64,000 nt of DNA, from assembly GCA_033283265.1 (NCBI GenBank), contig JAWMQN010000003.1, positions 62,001 through 126,000 on the forward strand. The letters run 5' to 3'. The translations under genes and the position numbers were made by a program. Below the pieces are notes generated by a model, which saw only the letters and a list, made by a program, of their open reading frames with translations, did no database searches and was not told the DNA's origin. Of this stretch, positions 18,377 through 25,329 are shown piece by piece (the stretch's first letter is position 1; each line of letters starts with the position of its first letter). The DNA is from Mangrovimicrobium sp033283265. Lineage in GTDB: Bacteria; Pseudomonadota; Gammaproteobacteria; Pseudomonadales; Halieaceae.

Positions 18377-19618
18377 GTGCGTATGTCAGTCAGATTAATC
18401 CTCGGGTTAATAATGGCGGTTGCCGCATCCGCCAATGGCCAGCCGGGTGGCCGCTATGCCAATCTTGGTGTCGAGAACTCTGTCGACACTGTGATGCCCG
18501 TCCCGGGAGCGCCTGTGGAATTCACCATCGAGGTGACAAACTACGGGGACTACCCGGCGGAGAATGTGATCATCCACGACCGGGTGGAGCCACCTCTACG
18601 CATACCCGAAGGGCGCGCCGCCGCTCCCGGCAGGGGTTACTACGATCCTGAAACGGGCGAGTGGAACATCGGCGACCTGGGTGTCGGCGAGGCGGTATTA
18701 CTGGTGATCCCCGCGATCATTGAAAATGACGACCAGCCCGGTTGTATCGTCAACACTGCGGAGTTCGAGCACGAACAGGATACGACGCCGGCAAATAATC
18801 GAGCGTCCATGGCCGTCCGACTCGATGGAGCGCTGGAATGCGCCGACGTATCTTCATCCCTTTCGCTAACGCCTGGCCAGAATGAGTACATTTCAGTAGT
18901 CAACGAACGCTGTGACCTCGAACGCCCCTATTCCGGAGCGGTGGAACTGTTCAACCGCGGCGCAGATCTGGCGCGGGGTATAGAAGTCCAGCTTGTCCAG
19001 GACCCTGTAATCGCACCGAACCTGCGGTTTACGCACCAGCAGTGCGAGGGTTTTCCCGCAGGCTCGTGCCGTATCGAATCACTGGCGCCGCAGGAACGGC
19101 TGCGCCTGCCGTTTACCTCCGATGATTTTCGCAGTGAGCAGACGAGGGAGCAGTTGTTTTCGCTGACCATTGATACCCTGTCTGAGGACTACGACACCAG
19201 CAACAACAATCGGCAGTTGGAGATCACTGTCAGTGATTTCTCCAACTGCACTGACGACGACAATCCATTCAACTTGCCCCAGCCGGATGTACCCGGTGGC
19301 GGCGGCGGTGGGGGCTGCTTTATCGCCACGGCGGCCTATGGCTCCTACCTCCATCCGAAGGTCAGAGTCCTCAGGGACTGGCGGGACGACGTGCTGGCGG
19401 CGACGGAACCGGGACGTTGGTTTGTGCGACAGTACTACCACTACTCACCACCCATTGCCGACTTTATCTCCGAGCGTGAGTGGCTGAAAGCCGTGGTCAG
19501 GTTAGCGCTGCTGCCGATCGTTCTATTGGTGGAAAGGCCGTTGGCGACGATTATCGCCCTCTTTACCTGCCTGGCGCTGGCAATTGGGGGGCTTCGGCGA
19601 TTGCGGGCCAGTGTCTGA
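18377..19618 (+). CDS. CFI-box C-terminal signal surface protein with DUF11/CARDB-like repeats
   Basis: A 413-residue exported protein. A signal peptide (residues about 1-22) is followed by a DUF11-type beta-sandwich (FTIEVTNYGDYPAENVIIHD, NTAEFEHEQDTTPANN) and a second similar domain. A run of seven glycines then leads to CFIATAAYGS at residues 314-323, the CFI-box that defines a C-terminal sorting-signal-like module, followed by an amphipathic segment, a hydrophobic helix and a basic RRLRAS end. The family is probably anchored or processed at the cell surface, but the processing enzyme is not identified here. Its stop codon abuts the degenerate tRNA-end repeat, so it is the last gene of the tRNA-associated island. 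Confidence 0.75.
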   Translation: MRMSVRLILGLIMAVAASANGQPGGRYANLGVENSVDTVMPVPGAPVEFTIEVTNYGDYPAENVIIHDRVEPPLRIPEGRAAAPGRGYYDPETGEWNIGDLGVGEAVLLVIPAIIENDDQPGCIVNTAEFEHEQDTTPANNRASMAVRLDGALECADVSSSLSLTPGQNEYISVVNERCDLERPYSGAVELFNRGADLARGIEVQLVQDPVIAPNLRFTHQQCEGFPAGSCRIESLAPQERLRLPFTSDDFRSEQTREQLFSLTIDTLSEDYDTSNNNRQLEITVSDFSNCTDDDNPFNLPQPDVPGGGGGGGCFIATAAYGSYLHPKVRVLRDWRDDVLAATEPGRWFVRQYYHYSPPIADFISEREWLKAVVRLALLPIVLLVERPLATIIALFTCLALAIGGLRRLRASV

Positions 19619-19658
19619 AATCGCCAGTCCGAAGGTTCTAGCCCTTCCAGGCCCACCA
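19619..19658 (+). repeat. Degenerate copy of the tRNA 3' end (att-like site)
   Basis: These 40 bases align without gaps to the last 40 bases of the tRNA at 16871-16910, with 33 identities, and include the T arm (GAAGG/CCTTC) and the terminal CCA. No 5' half of a tRNA precedes them; the CFI-box coding region does. A direct repeat of a tRNA 3' end is the normal scar of tyrosine-recombinase integration. The seven differences indicate either an old event or a donor-derived tRNA end. Confidence 0.75.
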
Positions 19659-19747
19659 TTCTCTTTGGGGGGCATAACGAAACAGGTCACACTTTCCGCG
19701 CCGTCTGCGACTCCAACTCGAAAGGGTCAGCGGCAGGAGCGCTTTTC

Positions 19748-20383
19748 TCAGTTCAGCAGGCTGTGATAGCCCTCTTCCATCAATACCTGCCGCACCGCTG
19801 GCCGCGCCAGCAACTGCTTGAAGTGTCGTACACAGAAGGGCGGCAGGACGATGTCGCTGCGCTCGGCCCAGAACTCGACATAGAACAGCGCGGCGTCGGC
19901 GATGGTGAACGTGTCTAGGTCCAGTTTGCCCTCCGCATAGCGCTTGTCGATCTCGGCCAGACCCTCTGCGACGATCGCCCGCCCCGCTTCGACTATAGCC
20001 GGTAGACGGGACGGATCGGTCGAGTACCTGTCGGTGGTAAATATCCGAGTAAAACCCCGGCCATGGATGTGGTTGACGCAGAATTCCAGTGTGTCGAGTA
20101 CCACCCGTTCCTGTTCCGGATCTTCCGGCAGGAGCCCCCGCTCCGGGTGTGCCTGCGCCAGCCACCGGGCTATGGATACGAAATCGGTAAGTGCAGTGCC
20201 GTCGGTGAGCACGAGACATGGAATCGTGCCATCGGGATTGATGGCGAGGTACTCCGGTTTGAGGTTGTCACCCTTGACCAGGTTTACCAGCCAGGCCTCG
20301 AACAGCAGTTCCAGTTCTTCCAGCAGGATATGGATGCCGATGCTGCAGGCGCCGGGGGTGAAGTAGAACTTCATGTTAGCCAT
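19748..20383 (-). CDS. Glutathione S-transferase family protein
   Basis: A 211-residue cytosolic GST. The thioredoxin-fold N-terminus (MKFYFTPGACSIGIHILLEEL) ends with the cis-proline and glutathione-contact region NPDGTIPCLVLTDGTALTDFVSIARWLA. The all-helical C-terminal domain contains FTIADAALFYVEFWAER, the N-capping box/hydrophobic staple region. The start at 20383 (MANMKF) is chosen because longer frames run into a CACTG pentanucleotide repeat. Substrate unknown; the beta-type CSIG motif at residues 13-16 suggests Cys or Ser catalysis. Confidence 0.9.
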   Translation of the reverse strand: MANMKFYFTPGACSIGIHILLEELELLFEAWLVNLVKGDNLKPEYLAINPDGTIPCLVLTDGTALTDFVSIARWLAQAHPERGLLPEDPEQERVVLDTLEFCVNHIHGRGFTRIFTTDRYSTDPSRLPAIVEAGRAIVAEGLAEIDKRYAEGKLDLDTFTIADAALFYVEFWAERSDIVLPPFCVRHFKQLLARPAVRQVLMEEGYHSLLN

Positions 20384-20397
20384 GAGCTGCGCCCGCT

Positions 20398-20423
20398 CCG
20401 CACTGCACTGCACTGCACTGCAC
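20398..20423. repeat. CACTG pentanucleotide tandem repeat
   Basis: Four full CACTG units plus partial units lie in the 44-bp gap between the NifX-like stop and the GST start. The array sits in the GST 5' leader. Simple repeats of non-triplet length near a start can vary in copy number. Confidence 0.75.
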
Positions 20424-20427
20424 GGCA

Positions 20428-20913
20428 TCAGCCATCCCAACCCTCCTCGTCCATGGCGTCGAAGCGATCCTCGTCCGAGGATTTCTCTTTTTTACGCATG
20501 AGTTTTTCCAGCCAGTCCTCGATATCCGCTTCGCCCTTGAGCTGCGCCTGCAACTCCTCGACCAGTTCCTCGACGTCCGGACCGCCCTTTACCAGAACGG
20601 GGTGGATACCCAGCGTCAGCAGTTGCCGGGTCGCCGAGCCGCCGATGGAACCGCAGTAGACGATGTCTGCGCCCGCCAGCCATGCCAGCTTGGGTTTCAG
20701 CTTGTCCTCGTTGCCGTCCTTTTTTTCGATAGCGAAATTTTGCGAGCCCACCGGCTCGGCGTGGTCGGCGCTGATCGCGTAGAGGTAAAACGCCTGGGCC
20801 GAGCCGAAGTGCTGGTCCACCATATCGCCGTCCATGGAGGCGAAGGCGACCAGCAGGCAGTCATGGTCAGTCTGGACTTCGGTCACGGATGCCAGGTTGG
20901 CGTAGCTGTTCAT
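20428..20913 (-). CDS. NifX/NifB-type dinitrogenase cofactor domain protein
   Basis: A 161-residue protein with the FeMo-cofactor-binding fold (Nitro_FeMo-Co family): LLVAFASMDGDMVDQHFGSAQAFYLYAI at the N-terminus, then IVYCGSIGGSATRQLLTLGIHPVLVKGG, and an acidic tail (SSDEDRFDAMDEEGWDG). In diazotrophs this fold carries FeMo-co precursors, but no nif gene is visible here, so a general iron-sulfur or metal cluster carrier role is more likely. Start 20913 follows a GAGGAC six bases upstream; extensions to 21165 are not supported. Confidence 0.82.
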   Translation of the reverse strand: MNSYANLASVTEVQTDHDCLLVAFASMDGDMVDQHFGSAQAFYLYAISADHAEPVGSQNFAIEKKDGNEDKLKPKLAWLAGADIVYCGSIGGSATRQLLTLGIHPVLVKGGPDVEELVEELQAQLKGEADIEDWLEKLMRKKEKSSDEDRFDAMDEEGWDG

Positions 20914-21273
20914 GGTGCAGTCCTCGTGGTTGTATTGCCCTGCCATTGGGAGCGTCTGCCAGCCGTCGTGGCGAGCTGTGCTCCCTGGTACTAAAGCAAG
21001 AAGCCGACCATCGGGGAGGCTTTGGATAAAGCCTGTGACATGCATATAAATCAGTAAGTTACGGCGTGCTACCAGACATCGTGCAACTCTGGAGCCTGTC
21101 GCGAACACGACAATTTGGAGGGTCGGGGCACTGCCCGTACAGGACGCCATGGAGAACCCGCGCACCCCCGTTGCGCATTAGCGGTTCAATCTGCGGGCCG
21201 GGACAGACCACCATTGCAGTTCATGCCGAGCGGCTGAACTACTTTTTTGGCCCGAGGGCTGAGAGCCCTGGAA
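20914..21273. other. Intergenic region without a supported gene
   Basis: About 360 bp between the NifX-like start and the end of the MaoC-like gene. It contains AT-richer sequence near 21036-21060 that could carry the NifX-like promoter, and a 6-bp hairpin (AGGGCT/AGCCCT, about 21255-21269) next to the MaoC-like stop without a T-tract in either direction. No coding frame here looks real. Confidence 0.5.
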
Positions 21274-22143
21274 TCAGTTGGGAAAGCGAAAAACACCCCT
21301 ATCGAGCACGATCCGCTCCCCATTCGCCAGCATCTGGAACGCTGCTCCCTCGTCAGTGCGCCAGATAAGGGTATCGAGCCTGTCACCGGGATAGACCGGC
21401 TTGGAGAAGCGGCCTTCCATATGACCGAACCGGGTGACGTCTCCCTCACACAGCCCCCGCAGCAGCGCCCGGCAGGCAAAGCCGTAAGTGCCCAGACCAT
21501 AAAGAATGGGCTTGTCGAAACCATCGGCACGGGCCCGGTCTGGTTCGGTGCCATGGGGGTGACGATCGCCGGAGAGGCGGTAGATCAGCGATTGGTTCAG
21601 CCCGACGGGAAGGCTTATTTTCACATCCGGCGCACGCTCCGGTTTGCTCCAGCCCGTCGCCCCCGATGGCCCCCGGGCCCCACCGAAATTACCCTTGCCC
21701 TGGGCAAAGATTCCCGAACAGGTTGAGCCGAGATACTCGTTGGTGTTCGCCAGGGTGATGCGGGTCTCCTGGACCACCAGGGCACCGGAACCTTTGTCAT
21801 ATACCTGGCGCAGTACGGTGGAGAGATGCGCTTTGCCGCTTACCGGGAGTGGTCGGGCGAGCGTGACGCTCTGTTCACCGTGCACCATACCGACGGGGCT
21901 GAGCCCGACTTTCTGCCACCCCAGCAACTCCATCCAGTTGCTTTGCAGGCCCATGATGGTGGCAAAAGAGGGTAGCACCTGTTGTGGCAGGCCCGGCGTG
22001 TTCTCGGTAGTAAATTGCAGTTCCTCGAGGGGGTCGTCGAGGCCGGCGCCAACACCGACGGCATAGAGTAATGCCCGGTCAGAGTCCCAACTCCAAAAAC
22101 CGTTCACCATCTCCTGGTCGATGAGGTGGTCGTATTTGCTCAT
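21274..22143 (-). CDS. MaoC-like double hot-dog protein (enoyl-CoA hydratase 2 family), altered active site
   Basis: A 289-residue protein resembling type 2 enoyl-CoA hydratases (peroxisomal MFE2 hydratase, bile-acid side-chain hydratases). An N-terminal degenerate hot-dog half is followed by a C-terminal half with YRLSGDRHPHGTEPDRARADG and DKPILYGLGTYGFA. Active family members read YRLSGD-x-NPLH-x-DP and ILHGL. Here the catalytic Asp is kept (D193), but the histidine five residues later is Gly (G198), with a His one position early, and HGL is YGL. Hydratase activity is therefore doubtful. ATG 22143 is chosen over a TTG at 22170. Confidence 0.8.
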   Translation of the reverse strand: MSKYDHLIDQEMVNGFWSWDSDRALLYAVGVGAGLDDPLEELQFTTENTPGLPQQVLPSFATIMGLQSNWMELLGWQKVGLSPVGMVHGEQSVTLARPLPVSGKAHLSTVLRQVYDKGSGALVVQETRITLANTNEYLGSTCSGIFAQGKGNFGGARGPSGATGWSKPERAPDVKISLPVGLNQSLIYRLSGDRHPHGTEPDRARADGFDKPILYGLGTYGFACRALLRGLCEGDVTRFGHMEGRFSKPVYPGDRLDTLIWRTDEGAAFQMLANGERIVLDRGVFRFPN

Positions 22144-22313
22144 GTCGTTTTTCTTGGTATTTGCGGACAAGGTAAGCCGGATTATATACAGCTACGTAAG
22201 CCGCCAGAATGGGGGCATGGTGCTGGAGCTTGCCGGACACCGATAGAGACAGTATAAAAAGGCTGTAAAAACAGGGCTTTATGGACATTTCCGGACACTG
22301 CCGGAAAAGTAAA

Positions 22314-22390
22314 TGGTCGGTGTGAGAGGATTCGAACCTCCGACCCCTTCCTCCCGAAGGAAGTGCGCTACCAGGCTGCGCTACACACCG
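22314..22390 (-). tRNA. tRNA-Pro(CGG)
   Basis: Reading leftward, acceptor CGGTGTG pairs with CACACCG, the D arm is GCGC/GCGC, the anticodon stem is CTTCC/GGAAG with loop TTCGGGA (anticodon CGG), the T arm is GGAGG/CCTCT-like with the TTCGAAT loop, and CCA is encoded. Length is 77 nt. It decodes CCG proline codons. Confidence 0.95.
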
Positions 22391-22407
22391 AGGTTTTGAG
22401 GCGCGCA

Positions 22408-22436
22408 ACTATACCAAAAGGTCCCCCATTGGCCAA
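22408..22436 (-). promoter_or_regulatory. Promoter of tRNA-Pro
   Basis: On the minus strand TTGGCC (22436-22431) and TATAGT (22413-22408) are separated by exactly 17 bp, with the -10 ending 17 bp before the first tRNA base. A GCGCGC discriminator follows, as expected for a stringently controlled stable-RNA promoter. Confidence 0.7.
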
Positions 22437-22629
22437 TAGGACCGCCCTATTGATTGCTCACCCTCTACCCGGCTGGCCCTGCCGCCCGAACTTCGGCGCC
22501 CGGCTTCCTAAATGCACCAATTGCGATTGAATTGTTGTCGCGGGCCGCCGGGGGGAGCAAAGATGTCATCAAGAGTGACAGGGCAGGCTCGCACGGGGCC
22601 ATATCAAGGATCTGATCGAGCATACACAA

Positions 22630-24264
22630 GTGACCTACCGAGACCTGGGAAGACCGATTCAACGGACCAGAGCTGCCGTTTTTGAAACTGCGACAGGTCG
22701 ACTGGCAGCCAGCCGCCAGTGGCTGGTCGTCCTCGGCCTGCTGCTCCCCGGCCTGGCCCACGCTGAAATGGGCAATGTCTGTGTGCGGGACTATCAACCG
22801 GGCGCCGTCTGTACCGCCAACGACGTGCGTATCGAGGCGCTCGAGGTGGTCAGCGTGATCGAGGACTGCGCCTCGGGCGTGGTGGGCGAGGCGGAGGTGG
22901 TGATGCGGACGCTGGTATCGTCGGCGGGCTCGCCGAACCGCTACGACATCGGCATCTTCGTCGCGCTCGACGGCGGCAGCGCCCGCGATGGCGACAGCTG
23001 CTTCCACGATTATCTCGATCCGCCGCTGACGCCCACTCCGACCCTGGGCGATTTCAACACCGATGGGATTGCCGACCTGGTGGACGCTGCCTGGTGGGAG
23101 GGCGACACCGACAGCTGCGGCGACATCCAGTCCAATACCCAGATCTTCAAGACCCTTCCCGCCCTGCGCTTTGCCTGCATCGACAGCAACGGCGACGGCA
23201 GTGTCGATGCCGCCGTGGCGTCCAGCTGGGACAACAACGCGGTTACCAATTGCAGCGCGGTGACTGACGCCTTCCCCTCCACCAACTCGAAATGCAGCAC
23301 CGGCATCGTCGAGTTCAATATCAGCCCGTATCCGGAGATCACCGTCAGCAAGGATCCGGCGGTGCAGAATGTCTCCCCCGGTGACAGTGTCGATTTCAAC
23401 ATCAGCGTGACCAGCCGCACCACGCTCACCAGCGTGGTGATCGACGACCCGCAGTGCGATGCCATTTCCGGGCCGACGGGAGACGTCGATAACGACGGCA
23501 TCATCCTCCCCGGGGAAGTCTGGAACTACACCTGCACCGTCAACAATGCACTGGCGGACTTCACCAACACCGTCACGGCACGGGCGACGGCGCCGGGCGG
23601 GCCGGTGGAGGATACCGACACCGCCGATGTCATCGTCTCGAACGGCGTGGTCGGTATCAGCAAGCGCCTGGTTTCGGTCACCGCCACCGGTGTCGATATC
23701 TACGACGTCGCGATGAGCTTCATCGTCGAGAACCTCGGCAACGAGCCGCTGGACAACCTGCAGGTGACGGACGATCTCAGCGCCACCGTACCCGCTCCGG
23801 CGACCTACTCGATCATCAGCGGGCCGACAGCATCGGGCACGCTTTCGGCCAACGCCGGCTTCGATGGCTCGGGCGACACCAACCTGCTGCAATCGGCGTC
23901 ATCGACCCTGGCTGTAGGGGCAACTGGCAGCATATCCCTGGTCGTCCGCATCGCCCTGAACGGCGCATCCGGGCCCTTCCTCAATACCGCGACGGTCACC
24001 GGTACCGACCCCCTGGGAACGCCGGTCATCGACACCTCGGACGACGGCACGGACCCGGACCCGGACGGCGACAACAATCCCAACGAGCCCGGCGAGAACG
24101 ACCCGACCCCGATCACCTTCGTGCCGTTCGCGGCGCCTGTGCCGGCGCCGCCGGCAGCTGCACCGGCGACACCGCCCTCGGTCCCCATGCTGCCGGGCTG
24201 GGGCATCCTGCTGCTGGCGGCGATCACCGGCGGTGTGGGCTTCCGGGTACTGAGAAAAAGGTAG
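22630..24264 (+). CDS. DUF11-repeat surface protein with IPTL-CTERM-like sorting signal
   Basis: A 544-residue exported protein starting at GTG 22630. A hydrophobic signal (residues about 30-45, ending LAHA) is followed by a cysteine-bearing N-terminal domain with EF-like FNTDGIADL and IDSNGDGSVD segments, then two DUF11-type domains (ITVSKDPAVQNVSPGDSVDF; VVGISKRLVSVTATGVDIYD). A Pro/Ala-rich spacer leads to the C-terminal tripartite signal VPMLPGWG (from residue 518), a hydrophobic helix and RVLRKR. This closely resembles the IPTLxxWG-CTERM signal recognised by exosortase H. The adjacent convergent gene encodes a second XrtH-type substrate. It is probably cell-surface exposed. Confidence 0.78.
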   Translation: MTYRDLGRPIQRTRAAVFETATGRLAASRQWLVVLGLLLPGLAHAEMGNVCVRDYQPGAVCTANDVRIEALEVVSVIEDCASGVVGEAEVVMRTLVSSAGSPNRYDIGIFVALDGGSARDGDSCFHDYLDPPLTPTPTLGDFNTDGIADLVDAAWWEGDTDSCGDIQSNTQIFKTLPALRFACIDSNGDGSVDAAVASSWDNNAVTNCSAVTDAFPSTNSKCSTGIVEFNISPYPEITVSKDPAVQNVSPGDSVDFNISVTSRTTLTSVVIDDPQCDAISGPTGDVDNDGIILPGEVWNYTCTVNNALADFTNTVTARATAPGGPVEDTDTADVIVSNGVVGISKRLVSVTATGVDIYDVAMSFIVENLGNEPLDNLQVTDDLSATVPAPATYSIISGPTASGTLSANAGFDGSGDTNLLQSASSTLAVGATGSISLVVRIALNGASGPFLNTATVTGTDPLGTPVIDTSDDGTDPDPDGDNNPNEPGENDPTPITFVPFAAPVPAPPAAAPATPPSVPMLPGWGILLLAAITGGVGFRVLRKR

Positions 24265-24272
24265 GCTGCGTC

Positions 24273-25208
24273 TCAGGTCGCCGGATAGGGGCAACCCGTC
24301 GCATCGATACCGTAGCCCTCGTCACCCTGGGTCGGACAGGCGTCGACGTTATCCAGGTAGCCGTCGCCATCCGAGTCGGGAACCGGGTTCGGACAACCGC
24401 TTCCATCGACACCGTAGCCCTCGTCACCCTGGGTCGGACAGGCGTCGACGTTATCCAGGTAGCCATCGCCATCCGAGTCGGGAACCGGGTTGGGGCAACC
24501 CGTAATATCGAGGCCGTAGCCCTGGTCTCCCTGGGTCGGGCAGGTATCGACATTATCCGGGTAGCCATCGCCATCGCTGTCGGGAACCGGGTTCGGACAC
24601 CCCGTTCCATCGACACCGTAGCCCTGGTCTCCCTGGGTCGGGCAGGCGTCGACGCTGTCGTCGTAGCCATCACCATCGGTGTCGACAACCAGGACCAGGC
24701 ACTGGTAGTCGGTGAAACAGCTCTCCAGGGGCGCGAGTTCCGTGCCGGCGAGGCATTCATTCGCAGGGGCGTTGGAGAAGCAGCCACCGGCCACGTTGAT
24801 CGAATCAATCACCAGGTCAGCACCGCTGGTATTGATCACCTCGTAACTGCCGATCGGCAACTCGACCGTAGCGCCGGATGAATTGCCCAGGTAGATCTCC
24901 GCAACCAGCGCGAAGCTGTCCTTCACGTAGGCCCCGCTGCAAACAGCGGTGGCGATGCCGCAGAGCGTAAACACGAGACCCAGGACATGCCGGCCGCCGT
25001 GCCTGCGCAGGGCGCGAAGCCCCAGTAGCGCGAGCGACAGGCCCAGCGCAACCAGCACAAAACCCGGGAGCGGAACCGCCTCGGCGGCACTGCCAGCGGG
25101 TGCTGCCATCGAGGATGGCAGGTAGGTAAGGGTAGCGGCGCTGGTTTGCGCAATTGCCGGGCTGACCGAAAGCAGGCCTGCGCCAGCAACAAGAAATTTC
25201 CTGATCAT
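24273..25208 (-). CDS. Midcut-by-XrtH family protein with thrombospondin type 3 repeats
   Basis: A 311-residue protein with a signal peptide (ending AIAQ), then a short segment and an internal sorting signal: VPLPGF at residues 45-50, a hydrophobic stretch and RALRRHGG. A second hydrophobic stretch (about 75-92) follows. The conserved domain with IYLGNSSGATVELPIGSYEVINTSG and paired cysteines matches the family described as cut in mid-protein by exosortase H. The C-terminal third is four 34-residue calcium-binding repeats (DSDGDGY-x-DNVDACP pattern). It is 8 bp convergent with the IPTL-type protein gene. No exosortase lies in the window. Confidence 0.75.
   Translation of the reverse strand: MIRKFLVAGAGLLSVSPAIAQTSAATLTYLPSSMAAPAGSAAEAVPLPGFVLVALGLSLALLGLRALRRHGGRHVLGLVFTLCGIATAVCSGAYVKDSFALVAEIYLGNSSGATVELPIGSYEVINTSGADLVIDSINVAGGCFSNAPANECLAGTELAPLESCFTDYQCLVLVVDTDGDGYDDSVDACPTQGDQGYGVDGTGCPNPVPDSDGDGYPDNVDTCPTQGDQGYGLDITGCPNPVPDSDGDGYLDNVDACPTQGDEGYGVDGSGCPNPVPDSDGDGYLDNVDACPTQGDEGYGIDATGCPYPAT
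24303..24710 (-). repeat. Four tandem 102-bp coding repeats (thrombospondin type 3-like)
   Basis: The motif ATCGA-x-x-CCGTAGCCCT recurs at 24303, 24405, 24507 and 24609, a strict 102-bp period equal to 34 codons. Neighbouring units are nearly identical at DNA level, which points to recent expansion by unequal recombination. Each unit encodes a DxDxDG calcium loop and a Cys pair. Confidence 0.9.
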
Positions 25209-25329
25209 TCAAACCAACTCCCTTGGGGTGAACGCAGGATAATGCCCCAAAAGTGGCGGTGGCGCACCCCGCCCGGGGTGACATTTGGTCTACAATCGAG
25301 CGTTCACAACAACAATAGCGAGAGCCCTG

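Noticed and set aside
20428..20913. Evidence for nitrogen fixation
   Set aside because: Only one NifX-fold protein is present. This fold occurs widely in non-diazotrophs, and no nitrogenase or other nif gene lies nearby.
24303..24710. CRISPR or non-coding satellite repeat
   Set aside because: The 102-bp period is in frame, encodes calcium-binding repeats and lies wholly inside a supported gene.
24796..24808. FNR-like TTGATcgaATCAA
   Set aside because: The spacer is three bases, not four, so the half-sites are out of register for FNR, and it lies inside the midcut-family coding region.
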